Source: CAZFER01 sp964517495 (lineage in GTDB: Bacteria; Hinthialibacterota; Hinthialibacteria; Hinthialibacterales; Hinthialibacteraceae). Taken from it: DNA of 41,273 nt. The stretch lies in the NCBI GenBank assembly GCA_964517495.1, contig CAZFER010000055.1, forward strand, positions 1 through 41,273, read 5' to 3'. This document shows, one piece after another, positions 23,893-33,025 of this stretch. Position numbers and translations under genes: made by a program. Position 1 is the stretch's first letter, and every line of letters starts with the position of its first letter. The notes beneath the pieces are model-generated. The model did not search any database. It had not been told where the DNA came from and worked only from the letters and a program-made list of their open reading frames with translations.

Positions 23893-25754
23893 TGGGGATC
23901 AACATGATTTGGAAATATCTTGGATACACAGGTATAGTCGTATTGTTATTATGCCAGGGCACGCTTTGCCGTGCCCTGGAGATTGCTTACACCATTGATA
24001 TGCCTCAGCCTTGGACTCATTATTTTCATTTGCAAATGGATATTTCCGATTTGGAATCGGAGTCAATTGATGTACAGATGCCAGCTTGGTCACCCGGGCG
24101 TTATCGTATTCGAAATTTTGCCCGTAATGTGCGAGATTTCACGGCCCAGCATGGTGATGAAGAACTCTTAGTTCAAAAACAGGATAAACAAACTTGGCGT
24201 ATAACCACAAACGGACACTCAGATATAACCGTTAGCTATAAAGTATACGCCAATGAATTGGCAGGTGATTATAGCCAGTTAAATGATTTTCATGCTTTTT
24301 TGGATGGTGCCAGCCTGTATATGTATCTGGTAGAGCATAAAGCCAATCCTGTCTCTTTAAAGATAAAGAAACCGGATGGCTGGATGATTTTATCCAGTGC
24401 AGGTGAACTGGGTCAAACTGATTTTAAATTCCAACATTATGACATCATGATCGATCATCTTGTCCAGTTGGGTAAATTTTTTTTTGAAGAATTTACCATT
24501 GGTAACACCCGTTACCGGGTAAGCATTCTCAACAATGGAGAACGAAAACCGATTGATGACTTCGTTGAAAAGATTCGAAAATTACAGGGCACGGCGATAG
24601 AGATGCTTGGTCCGGTGGAAGATCAAGAGCGCTACACCTTCTTTTTTCATTTCCTGCCTGATTCCAGAACCACGGCGGGAATGGAGCATTTGGATTGCTG
24701 CCAATTGACGCGAAAGCATGATTTGAGTGATACTGGAGTCAGTATGGATTGGACGTTGTGGGTAACCGTTCATGAATTGGTTCATACCTGGAACGTGAAA
24801 CGGCTCAGGCCCGAAGGACTTGGGCCTTTTGATTATACCAAGGAAGTTTATACACCCCTGCTATGGTTTGCTGAGGGATGTACAAGTTATCTAGCCAACT
24901 TAATTATGCTTCGTTCAGGTATTTGGAGTGAGGATCAATTTTATCAGCGTGTGGCGGAAAATATTCGCTCTTTCCGATCGACGCCTGGTATTTTTCATCG
25001 CAGTGCGGAAGAAAGTAGTTTTGATACCTGGTTTTGGGATGAAGGTGGCAGTTATGGGGAATATGATTGGAACAACGTCTCAGTCAGTTATTATTTAAAA
25101 GGTGAATTAATTGGCCTATGCATGGATTTAAACATTCGCCGCTTAACTGATAATGAGAAATCCTTTGAGGACTTCTTCAAATTACTGTATCAACGTTTTT
25201 ATGCCAAAAGCGAAGCGGAAAATTACTTCTTGAAAGGTCAGGGATATACCACTGAAGATGTTTTGCAAACTCTTGAAGATACCACGAAAACATCGTGGGA
25301 TCGTTTTTATCAGAACTTAATTGCGTCACCCGGTGATATCAATTTTGAGTATTTTCTATCGTTTGCTGATTTAGTTTTGGAACAAGATGATGAAGAGCAA
25401 CCTCCATATACGGGATTACGAGTAAAATATGGAAATGGAGGCCATCCAGTGGTTGATTGGATTGAATATGAATCTCCCGCCCATCAGGCGGGATTGTCTC
25501 GCCATGATGTATTGATTGCATTGGATGGTGAACGTGTTTTTTTAAATGATTTTAATAAGGTTTTAAAACGGCATGCTATCGATCATGAAATTCAAGTGAC
25601 TTTATTGCGTGATGACCGGTTATTGGAAAAGAAAATGAGATTGATTGAGGGATGGAAGGCACTTTATTATTCAATCCGGCAAGCCGATATTCCATCCCGG
25701 CAGGGACAGGTTATTCTCAAGGATTGGTTGGAGTTGCCTGATATAAGTGATTAA
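23892..25754 (+). CDS. M61-family metallopeptidase with PDZ domain
   Basis: About 620 residues. Possible starts are ATG 23892, overlapping the previous stop, and ATG 23904, which has GGGGA close upstream; the frame is open from 23871. A signal peptide follows (LGYTGIVVLLLCQG). The N-terminal ~170 residues form the beta domain typical of M61 (MPAWSPGRYRIRNFARNVRDF). The zinc site is HELVHTWN, with the third ligand in the FAEGCTSY block. The C-terminal ~110 residues form a PDZ domain (GLSRHDVLIALDGERV). These are exported glycyl-aminopeptidase-like enzymes. A strong inverted repeat at 23954-23979 lies within the signal-peptide codons. Confidence 0.9.
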   Translation: MGINMIWKYLGYTGIVVLLLCQGTLCRALEIAYTIDMPQPWTHYFHLQMDISDLESESIDVQMPAWSPGRYRIRNFARNVRDFTAQHGDEELLVQKQDKQTWRITTNGHSDITVSYKVYANELAGDYSQLNDFHAFLDGASLYMYLVEHKANPVSLKIKKPDGWMILSSAGELGQTDFKFQHYDIMIDHLVQLGKFFFEEFTIGNTRYRVSILNNGERKPIDDFVEKIRKLQGTAIEMLGPVEDQERYTFFFHFLPDSRTTAGMEHLDCCQLTRKHDLSDTGVSMDWTLWVTVHELVHTWNVKRLRPEGLGPFDYTKEVYTPLLWFAEGCTSYLANLIMLRSGIWSEDQFYQRVAENIRSFRSTPGIFHRSAEESSFDTWFWDEGGSYGEYDWNNVSVSYYLKGELIGLCMDLNIRRLTDNEKSFEDFFKLLYQRFYAKSEAENYFLKGQGYTTEDVLQTLEDTTKTSWDRFYQNLIASPGDINFEYFLSFADLVLEQDDEEQPPYTGLRVKYGNGGHPVVDWIEYESPAHQAGLSRHDVLIALDGERVFLNDFNKVLKRHAIDHEIQVTLLRDDRLLEKKMRLIEGWKALYYSIRQADIPSRQGQVILKDWLELPDISD

Positions 25755-25781
25755 TCGAAAAGTATTCAGTGAGATAAATTG

Positions 25782-26996
25782 ATGCAATATCATTTATTAG
25801 TGTTAACAAGTCTTATTTTCCTTCTTATAGGGTGTGCTAATCTTGAAGTTCGTGAAGTTGAGGGTGAATTTGAAGGAATTAAATCATCTTTTGAACAAAA
25901 TCGCTATTTAAAAGTATTGGTCATTCATGGCATGGGGCAGCATAAGCCGGGATACGCGAAGGGATTAGTTGACGCCATTGCCAAAAAGATGAACCTCAAG
26001 CCGCATTTTCGCTATTGGATTGAAGAAATTCGCCGGGAGAACAATCAGCGGACCTATGGGTATCTTCGTGTGCAGGATTATAAAAACACTCCGGATGATC
26101 TTCATTTACGAGTGTATGAATTAACCTGGTCGCCTATTACCCAGCCTATCAAGGATATTTTCCTGGGATATGACAATTCTGGAAAGACGCAAAGCCAGCG
26201 AAAATTTTTGAATCATTTATTGAAAGAACAGATGATGAACCAACGTATGGCTGAGCCGGTTCTTTATATCGGTAAATATAGGAAAGAGATGCAATTTCCA
26301 CTCAAATGGGCGTTCCAGCGAATGATTAACGATGATTTTGGGAATGACCGTGATGAAATAGTGGTGATTACAGCCAGTTTGGGAAGTTATATGATGTACG
26401 ATACCTTAACCATGTTAGGGACTGAACCAGAAGATCACCTGATTAATACAGATGAATTCTTTGTCAAACTTAAAGCCATTGTCATGCTGGCCAATCAATT
26501 GCCTTTGCTGTTAATGAGTGAGGTTACCAGTATTGGAGGGCAATTGGGTGAAATACCTAATGAAGGTTGGAATGCTTCCACTCAATCCGAAGAAGGATGG
26601 TTTGAATATCCAATCATGAAGAATTTTGTGCAGATGCGTACCTTGGCTTATAAACAACGGCATCCAGGGAAAAAAATTCCCCCCTTGTCGATGGTGGCCA
26701 TTAGTGATCCAAATGATATTCTCAGTTACGCGCTTCCAGGTTATTTGGCGGAAGAGAATGATTACGTCAATTATGTAAATGTTACGGTTAACTTAACCCC
26801 CACCGATTCATTTCCATTTTTTGCCAATCCCGTTGAGGCCCACATTAATCATGAGAATAGTGATGATGTGATTCAATTTATCGTAAATGGATCGCTTTTA
26901 TCAGAACAAGAATCAAGCGAACCATTCGAACTGAAAAGACGACATGATCCAGTAATAAATCGTGATCCGTATAAAAAACACCCTCCGAAGAGATAA
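25782..26996 (+). CDS. Lipoprotein with alpha/beta-hydrolase fold
   Basis: 404 residues from the ATG at 25782. A type II signal peptide ends in LIFLLIGC, so the product is lipid-anchored at Cys18. The mature part reads as an alpha/beta hydrolase: KVLVIHGMGQH (oxyanion loop), then EIVVITASLGSYMMYDTL, in which ASLGS replaces the usual GxSxG nucleophile elbow. The flanking beta strand and helix fit the fold, though the first Gly is Ala. Later DPNDILSYALPGY is a plausible acid-residue region (Asp in DPND). A lipase or esterase role is inference. It starts 27 bp after the M61 gene. Confidence 0.65.
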   Translation: MQYHLLVLTSLIFLLIGCANLEVREVEGEFEGIKSSFEQNRYLKVLVIHGMGQHKPGYAKGLVDAIAKKMNLKPHFRYWIEEIRRENNQRTYGYLRVQDYKNTPDDLHLRVYELTWSPITQPIKDIFLGYDNSGKTQSQRKFLNHLLKEQMMNQRMAEPVLYIGKYRKEMQFPLKWAFQRMINDDFGNDRDEIVVITASLGSYMMYDTLTMLGTEPEDHLINTDEFFVKLKAIVMLANQLPLLLMSEVTSIGGQLGEIPNEGWNASTQSEEGWFEYPIMKNFVQMRTLAYKQRHPGKKIPPLSMVAISDPNDILSYALPGYLAEENDYVNYVNVTVNLTPTDSFPFFANPVEAHINHENSDDVIQFIVNGSLLSEQESSEPFELKRRHDPVINRDPYKKHPPKR

Positions 26997-27086
26997 AACT
27001 TTCGTGTTGTACAAAGTTGTCAAACCGAGAAGAATCCCCATTTATTTCTTTTGAGCTGAAAGTATTATCCTGATTATAAAAAGGCT

Positions 27087-27092
27087 TATAAT
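27087..27092 (+). promoter_or_regulatory. Possible -10 element
   Basis: TATAAT lies 35 bp upstream of the GT2 ATG at 27127, in a 130-bp gap after the lipoprotein gene. The -35 candidate 17 bp upstream is a poor match, so this is a weak call. It would drive the GT2 / FAD / radical-SAM group. Confidence 0.25.
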
Positions 27093-27126
27093 ACCTTTAT
27101 TTTATTGAAGAAATGGACATGCAAGC

Positions 27127-27888
27127 ATGAACGAATCCAAGCCGTTTTCTTCTTCGACAGGCCCTAAACTGTCGATTATTATTCCTATATATAATGAAGA
27201 AGAACTTTTGCCAGTTGTTTTAAAGCATGTTCGGTCTATCGCATGGGATAATAAGGAAATCATACTGGTTAACGATTGTTCAACGGATAAGACGGAATCC
27301 ATCCTGGAGCCTGAAAAAGAACATGATGATACGCGTGTCTTGACGCACAGTGAAAATATGGGGAAGGGAGCGGCTATCCGAACCGGCTTACGGTATTTTA
27401 CCGGGGATATTGTGATTATTCAGGATGCCGATATGGAATATGATCCTGATGAGATTATTCAGGTGATCGAACCCATTGCGAAGGGAGAAGCCCTGGTTTG
27501 TTATGGTTCACGGTTTTTAGGGAAAGTGGAAAATATGCGGTTGGCCAATCGGGTGGCGAATTGGATATTGGCAAAACTGATGTCTTATTTATTCTTTCAG
27601 CGAATTACTGATGAGGCAACAGCTTATAAGGCTTTTCATCAGTCTGTCATTGAGCGCATTCCTCTGGAGTGCTATGGTTTTGAATTCTGCCCTGAAGTCA
27701 CCAGTAAAGTGCTTAAATTGGGGTATCATATTAAAGAGGTCCCGGTTCAATTTCGGGCTCGGACAGTTGAGGAAGGGAAGAAAATTGGGTGGACCGATTT
27801 TTTTATCGCGGTTTGGACCATGTTGAAAGTACGTTTTTTATGGAGCACCAAAAAGGCCACACCTCCCGTAGAAAAGAAAAGTTTATAA
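27127..27888 (+). CDS. GT2-family glycosyltransferase (polyprenyl-phosphate type)
   Basis: 253 residues. LSIIIPIYNEEELL, VNDCSTDKTE, NMGKGAAIRTGL and QDADMEYDPDE are the GT-A motifs, and DADM is the metal-binding DXD equivalent. SRFLG, then DEATAYKAFH and YGFEFCPEVTSKVLKLGYHIKEVPV, are the blocks of dolichyl-phosphate glucose/mannose synthase-like proteins. No C-terminal membrane helices are present. It starts an apparent operon: the next gene begins one base after its stop. Co-location with an FAD oxidoreductase and two radical SAM enzymes suggests a product more complex than a sugar lipid carrier. Confidence 0.87.
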   Translation: MNESKPFSSSTGPKLSIIIPIYNEEELLPVVLKHVRSIAWDNKEIILVNDCSTDKTESILEPEKEHDDTRVLTHSENMGKGAAIRTGLRYFTGDIVIIQDADMEYDPDEIIQVIEPIAKGEALVCYGSRFLGKVENMRLANRVANWILAKLMSYLFFQRITDEATAYKAFHQSVIERIPLECYGFEFCPEVTSKVLKLGYHIKEVPVQFRARTVEEGKKIGWTDFFIAVWTMLKVRFLWSTKKATPPVEKKSL

Positions 27889-27889
27889 T

Positions 27890-29290
27890 ATGAGTCAACA
27901 CATCATTATTCTAGGTGCAGGCATAACCGGCCTGGCCACGGCCTGGAAACTTTTACAATCCAATTCTGATAAAAACATAACAATTGTTGAACGTGATTCC
28001 GTTCCCGGGGGGATGGCAAAAAGCATTGATTGGAATGGGCATACCCTTGATCTTGGTCCCCACCGGTTTCATACCGAAATACCTGAAATAAAAGAGTTTG
28101 TGCAAAGCTTTTGCCAGAAGGAAATGCGCAAAATCAAGCGCGCCAGCCGGATGTATTTGAATGGGCATTATATTCCTTATCCTGTAAGTCCTTTACCGAC
28201 ATTCAAAGCCTTAGGGCTTAAATCAACAATTTCGTTTTCTCTATCGGCGTTGGGCGTTCTGTTTCGAAATAGCACCCAAGAAGCGGAAACCTATGAAGAG
28301 TATGTAAAAGGGTATTATGGTGAAGGTTTATACCACAGGATTTTCGAGCCATTTGCCAGGAAAGTTTGGGGGCTTCATCCCTCTAAAATCGCCGCTGAGA
28401 CGGCACGGGTTCGGCTTCGTGGGGATAATATCTGGCAAGTGTTGAAGGACAGTCTTTTTTTAAAGGAAGAAACCTATGTCGCCGAGTTTCTTTATCCACC
28501 CAAAGGGATTGGTCAAATTGCCCAAAAGTTTGCAAACCAGATAACAGAAAAAGGCGGCACATTTCTCTATAACCACGCTGTTGATAAAGTGGAATTTGAA
28601 AGCGAGAGTGTGAATCTTCATTTTGAAAATGGTGATGGCAATAATTTTATATCTTGCAACCGGTTAATTTCTACTATTCCTTTACCCAACTTTATTCACA
28701 TGCTTTCACCACCACCGCCGAATGAAGTTCTGGAGGATGCTAAAGAATTACAATTTCGGGCCTTGGTATTGCTCTATCTTCGATATAATCAAGAACTTGG
28801 GATAAAAGATACATGGTTGTATTATCCTGAAAGCCATGTCCCTTTTTCACGAGTTAGTGTGCCGGAGAATTTTAAACCTGAAAACCTGCGTTCCGATAAA
28901 ACTTGTCTTTGTTTCGAATTTTGCTGTGAATACAATGATGAAATCTGGAATGCGGATACCCAAACCCTTGCCAATCAAGCCAGTAAGTTATTAATTCAAT
29001 CGGGTTTAACTGATAGGCAACCGGTTGATTCTCTCGCGGTTCGTTTGCGTGAGGGATATCCTATATATCATAAAGGATATGAAACCGCTTTGCATAATGT
29101 ACTAAACCATCTGCGGGCAAAGCAAATCGTTTTGACGGCAGGAAGGCAAGGTCTTTTCAGGCACAACAACATCGATCAATCCATCCAGATGGGCCTTTTG
29201 GCCGCCGAAGAAGTCCAAAAACAACAAAGCAACTTTGATCACTGGTACGCTCATGTTTCACAATTTAACGATTATCGCATAGTCGATTGA
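27890..29290 (+). CDS. FAD-dependent amine-oxidase/UGM-like oxidoreductase
   Basis: 466 residues. The N-terminal IIILGAGITGLATAWKLL is the Rossmann FAD motif, followed by ERDSVPGGMA (dinucleotide-binding Glu and GG motif) and HTLDLGPHRFHTE, as in NAD(P)/FAD-dependent oxidoreductases related to UDP-galactopyranose mutase and protoporphyrinogen oxidase. The C-terminal FAD loop (VLTAGRQGLFRHNNIDQSIQMGLLAAEEV) has the consensus GR.G.F...N.D.s. Such proteins are frequent beside GT2 genes in glycan and lipid loci. The precise reaction cannot be told. No signal peptide or transmembrane helix is clear. Confidence 0.85.
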   Translation: MSQHIIILGAGITGLATAWKLLQSNSDKNITIVERDSVPGGMAKSIDWNGHTLDLGPHRFHTEIPEIKEFVQSFCQKEMRKIKRASRMYLNGHYIPYPVSPLPTFKALGLKSTISFSLSALGVLFRNSTQEAETYEEYVKGYYGEGLYHRIFEPFARKVWGLHPSKIAAETARVRLRGDNIWQVLKDSLFLKEETYVAEFLYPPKGIGQIAQKFANQITEKGGTFLYNHAVDKVEFESESVNLHFENGDGNNFISCNRLISTIPLPNFIHMLSPPPPNEVLEDAKELQFRALVLLYLRYNQELGIKDTWLYYPESHVPFSRVSVPENFKPENLRSDKTCLCFEFCCEYNDEIWNADTQTLANQASKLLIQSGLTDRQPVDSLAVRLREGYPIYHKGYETALHNVLNHLRAKQIVLTAGRQGLFRHNNIDQSIQMGLLAAEEVQKQQSNFDHWYAHVSQFNDYRIVD

Positions 29291-29317
29291 TCTATGGAAA
29301 TTATATAGAATAACAGG

Positions 29318-30751
29318 ATGTTGATTTCAATGACTCGACCTTGGAAAAAAGTGTTGTTGGTTGTTCCCCCCACAGGGAAATATATACGTGAAGAACGCTG
29401 CCAAACCCCATTGGAGGAATTGCATACCATTGCGTTGCGCCCACCGATGGATTTGTTGTACATGGGTGGTTCGTTAGAAAGCATTGGTGTGGAGTGCCGC
29501 ATTATCGATTACCCCGCACAAAACTTGACCTGGGATGATTTCGAACATGAATTGCAATCTTTGAAACCGGATGCTCTGATTCTTTCAATCACCACCCCGA
29601 CATTGAAAGATGATATGGTTGCTGCACGCAAGGCAAAAGAGATCGATGCAAAGATCATGACCATCAGCAAAGGGGCGCACTTCAAGTATTTGGATGTTTC
29701 AGCGATGCAGGAATACCCTTCTCTCGACTTAGTGATGAGGGGTGAATACGAAGAGACTGTAAAAGAATTGGCTCAAGGCCGGCCCTTGGAAGAGATAGAT
29801 GGAATCACCTATCGCAATGGGGTGGAAATTAGGCAAAATCCTGACCGTGGATTTATTAAGGATATAGATACCATCCCGTTTCCCGCACGTCATTTAATTG
29901 ATAATTCGCCTTATATCCGCCCGGATATTGGTGAATTACAAACCACTATCGTAACCAGCCGGGGATGCCCTTTTCCCTGTGTTTATTGTCTGGCGGGTGA
30001 AGTGTCGGGCAAGGCCACCCGCAATCGTTCTCCTGAGAATGTCATTGCTGAATTGAAGGAATGCATTGAAAAACATGGCATCCGGGATTTTTTGTTTCGC
30101 TCAGATTTGTTTACGGCTAACAAGCGTTGGGTTATTGCGTTGTGCAAGGCCATCCAGGAGGAAGGCTTGGATATTCAGTGGTCATGCAACAGCCGGGCGG
30201 ATACGTTGAATGCTGAGATGGCCAAAGAGATGAAAGCCGCTGGTTGCTGGCTTATTTCTTTCGGCGTTGAAAGTGGTGATCCCGAAATGCTTGAAAAGAT
30301 GCGCAAGCAAATTGAATTTGAGAAGATTGAACCATGTATTAAACTCTGCCGCCAATATGGAATCAAAAGCAGCGTGTATTTTCTCATTGGTTTACCTTGG
30401 GAAAATCGGGAATCTTTCGAACGGACCAAACGCTTTGCCCGGCAGTTGGATCCTGATTTCATTGAATATTTCTATAGTTATCCTTTTTATGGCACCGAGT
30501 TTTACCGGGAAGCGGTGAAAGAAGGGCTGTTAAAAGAAGGGGAATTACCTCATGCCGCATATAACGGGCCTGCTTTGCCGACAAAATATTTATCAGTGGA
30601 AGAATTAGCACCGATGCGAAAAGAGGCTTTGCGATCCTTTTACCTTCGTCCGAGATATATTCTTCGAACTCTGGCAAGCAATCCATCTCCAAAAGTATTG
30701 AAGAATTACATCTACTATGGTTTCCGCCAGTTTAAAGACCTTTTTGTGTAA
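29318..30751 (+). CDS. Cobalamin-binding-type radical SAM protein (paralogue 1)
   Basis: 477 residues. The N-terminal ~190 residues form a B12-binding-like alpha/beta domain (VLLVVPPTGKY, ALRPPMDLLYMGGSLE, DALILSITTPTLKDDM), without the DxHxxG base-off motif, as usual in class B enzymes. The radical SAM core carries CPFPCVYC (Cys217, 221, 224) after TTIVTSRG. SFGVESGDPEMLEKM and YFLIGLPWENRESFE follow in family order. Related enzymes methylate unactivated carbons or rearrange lipids and antibiotics. The start is uncertain: 29318 has no clear site upstream and an ATG at 29330 is in frame. It follows the FAD gene by 27 bp. Confidence 0.88.
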   Translation: MLISMTRPWKKVLLVVPPTGKYIREERCQTPLEELHTIALRPPMDLLYMGGSLESIGVECRIIDYPAQNLTWDDFEHELQSLKPDALILSITTPTLKDDMVAARKAKEIDAKIMTISKGAHFKYLDVSAMQEYPSLDLVMRGEYEETVKELAQGRPLEEIDGITYRNGVEIRQNPDRGFIKDIDTIPFPARHLIDNSPYIRPDIGELQTTIVTSRGCPFPCVYCLAGEVSGKATRNRSPENVIAELKECIEKHGIRDFLFRSDLFTANKRWVIALCKAIQEEGLDIQWSCNSRADTLNAEMAKEMKAAGCWLISFGVESGDPEMLEKMRKQIEFEKIEPCIKLCRQYGIKSSVYFLIGLPWENRESFERTKRFARQLDPDFIEYFYSYPFYGTEFYREAVKEGLLKEGELPHAAYNGPALPTKYLSVEELAPMRKEALRSFYLRPRYILRTLASNPSPKVLKNYIYYGFRQFKDLFV

Positions 30752-30795
30752 GCATGATATAATATTGTTAAGTAAAAAAATGATTTTGAGAGTAT

Positions 30796-32241
30796 ATGAT
30801 GCGAGTATTACTTTTAAATCCACCCGGCGATAAGCCGTATTTACGTGATTATTATTGCAGCCACACGGCAAAAGCCAATTATTATTGGCACCCTTATGAT
30901 TTGGTGGTGCAAAGCGGAATTTTATCACGACGCCATGAAGTGGAGTTCCTGGATGCAAACTGCCTGGGATTTTCATTTAATGAGACAGCTCAGCGAATTC
31001 ATGACATATCCCCTGATGCTTTGGTGTTTTTAACCGGCGGAGTCTGTTGGAAAAATGACTTTGATTTCTTGGAAACCCTAAACTTGCCGCAGCATGTTCC
31101 AGTAATTGGTACAGGGGATGTTTTAGTCAGCAAAGGCAGGGAACTGATGGGAAGGCATCCGTGGTTAAGTGCTGTATTATTAGACTTTACGTCTGATAGC
31201 ATCGACCATTTTCTTGATGCCTGGAATCCGAAGGAACAGACCGTTGAAGGGGAGGATTTGCTCCCCAATTTACTTTATCGGTCCGGGGATCAAATTCTTC
31301 GGGGTGTGGATCCAGGCAAGCGTTATTACTCATTTCCTTTGCCGCGCTATGATCTTCTTCCACTGGCAAAATACCGGATTCCGCATGGCAGGCGCCGTTT
31401 GTTTGCTTCTTTTTTAACCGATTTTGGATGCCCTTATACATGTTCATTTTGTTTTAATGGCAAATGGGCTCATAAACTGCGTGATATTGATAACGCCATG
31501 CAAGAGTTGCATTATCTGAAAGAGATAGGGATTCACGAATTGTGGATTAAAGATTTGACCTTTGGTGTGAATCGGCAGCATAGTACAGAGTTTCTTAAAC
31601 GATTGATTGATGAAAAGCTCAATTTTGATTGGGTGACGTTATCCCGTGTGGATGTGATGGACGAGGAACTGCTGACTTTAATGTCTTGTGCGGGGTGTCA
31701 TACCATCCAATTTGGTGTGGAGTCATCCGATCAAGGGATTCTAAATTCCATCGAAAAAGGTATCGAGCCGAAGCGGGTGAAAGAAGTTTTTGCTTTATGC
31801 CGGCGGTTGAAAATACGGACATTGGCCCACTTTATCATTGGTTTACCCGGTGAGACAGAAGAGACTGCCCAAAACAGTATTGCATTCGCGAAAGAACTTG
31901 ATCCTGATTTTGTTTCCTTCAATGTAGCCGCACCACGCATGGGAACCGATTTGAGAGCAGAGGCTATTCGCCAGGGGTGGACGTCGAAAGATGTGGAGAC
32001 GGTTGATAATTCCATTGCTTTCCCCCAGATGAACATTGAAACCTTGACCTTTGAGCGAGTGCAGGTATTACGCAATCAAGCCATACGGGAATTTCATTTG
32101 CGTCCCAATTATCTTTGGCGGAAAGTAAAGGATTTTCGTAGTCCGCGGGAGGCATGGCGGGCCATGTCAAATGCCTATTGGCTTCTTCGGTCAACGATCA
32201 ATTCCCATGCGAAAGAAGACTATATTGAGGGGGATATGTAA
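30796..32241 (+). CDS. Cobalamin-binding-type radical SAM protein (paralogue 2)
   Basis: 481 residues. It has the same architecture as its upstream neighbour: N-terminal B12-type domain (MRVLLLNPPGDKPYLRDYY, ALVFLTGGVCWKNDF) and radical SAM core with CPYTCSFC (Cys212, 216, 219). It continues with QFGVESSDQGILNSIEKGI, ALCRRLKIRTLAHFIIGLPGETEETA and ELDPDFVSFNVAAPRMGTDL. Shared wording (the GLP loop and DPDF) and adjacency point to duplication from a common ancestor, but sequences outside the core have diverged, so substrates may differ. GAGAG lies a few bases before the first of two ATGs (30796, 30799). Confidence 0.88.
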   Translation: MMRVLLLNPPGDKPYLRDYYCSHTAKANYYWHPYDLVVQSGILSRRHEVEFLDANCLGFSFNETAQRIHDISPDALVFLTGGVCWKNDFDFLETLNLPQHVPVIGTGDVLVSKGRELMGRHPWLSAVLLDFTSDSIDHFLDAWNPKEQTVEGEDLLPNLLYRSGDQILRGVDPGKRYYSFPLPRYDLLPLAKYRIPHGRRRLFASFLTDFGCPYTCSFCFNGKWAHKLRDIDNAMQELHYLKEIGIHELWIKDLTFGVNRQHSTEFLKRLIDEKLNFDWVTLSRVDVMDEELLTLMSCAGCHTIQFGVESSDQGILNSIEKGIEPKRVKEVFALCRRLKIRTLAHFIIGLPGETEETAQNSIAFAKELDPDFVSFNVAAPRMGTDLRAEAIRQGWTSKDVETVDNSIAFPQMNIETLTFERVQVLRNQAIREFHLRPNYLWRKVKDFRSPREAWRAMSNAYWLLRSTINSHAKEDYIEGDM

Positions 32242-32356
32242 CTATAAAATCTACATTTTTTCATGACGATATCACGGGTTATTCGTTATTAATCATGAGA
32301 GGGAGTAGAAAAGTTGAAGTTGATGTGAATTGGATGATATTGTCCGTCGGCATGCC

Positions 32357-33007
32357 ATGAAGAATGATCCTTTTGTGACGGTTTGGAAGCGGTTGGAACG
32401 TTTTATTTTCGAATATCTCGTGGAAATATGTTTGTTTAGCGGTCTGGCTCTTCTTTTAATTCTTTCTATTGTACCCCGATATGAACAAAGCCGGTTGAAA
32501 ACACGAATTGCTGAAGTATACAGCAATCTAAATTATTTGGTTGATGCTTTGCACATATATATAACGGAGAATCCTGAAAGTAAGGTTTTTCCTCCGGATA
32601 GCCTCGAACCAGGCTATTTTCTGTGTCCTATTCAGGAGAATACTCCCTTTTCACTTCGATTTTTAACCACCCCTTCCTCCTATATTGAGAAAATTCCCAC
32701 GGATCCATTTTTGAAGAAGGCATCCAAACAAAAGCAAAATCAATCGCCGGTGGTGTTACATTGGGTAAAAATTGCCGGTCCGTCGCTTGATAAACCAACA
32801 GACTATATTCATATCGCCTGGGGGGCACTGAGTATCGGGCCCTCGCTGCGTTTGCCACCTCAATATGATCTTCGTGTTTTACGCCTGGTTCCTTATGAAG
32901 TACACCCTTTAATCCAAAATTTTTACTCACCAACTAATGGTTTGCATAGCCTGGGATTACTTTATCATGATTCATTAGGGAATTCATCGAAATTGAAGCC
33001 ATCCTAA
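32357..33007 (+). CDS. Pseudopilin-like membrane-anchored protein
   Basis: 216 residues from the ATG at 32357; a TTG at 32330 is in frame and possible. A single hydrophobic segment (LVEICLFSGLALLLILSIVP) is followed by RYEQSRLKTRIAEVYSNLNYLVDALHIYI, which has the helix pattern of type II secretion pseudopilins. RFLTTPSSYIEKIPTDPF and YSPTNGLHSLG correspond to the TTP.aYl...P.DPF and Y.PTNG blocks common in pilin-like proteins of PVC-type and Sumerlaeota-like genomes. The canonical prepilin peptidase site G|FTLIE is absent, so it is probably a non-processed, membrane-anchored relative. It converges on the methyltransferase gene 18 bp away. Confidence 0.55.
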   Translation: MKNDPFVTVWKRLERFIFEYLVEICLFSGLALLLILSIVPRYEQSRLKTRIAEVYSNLNYLVDALHIYITENPESKVFPPDSLEPGYFLCPIQENTPFSLRFLTTPSSYIEKIPTDPFLKKASKQKQNQSPVVLHWVKIAGPSLDKPTDYIHIAWGALSIGPSLRLPPQYDLRVLRLVPYEVHPLIQNFYSPTNGLHSLGLLYHDSLGNSSKLKPS

Positions 33008-33025
33008 GGGGAAACGGATTATATT

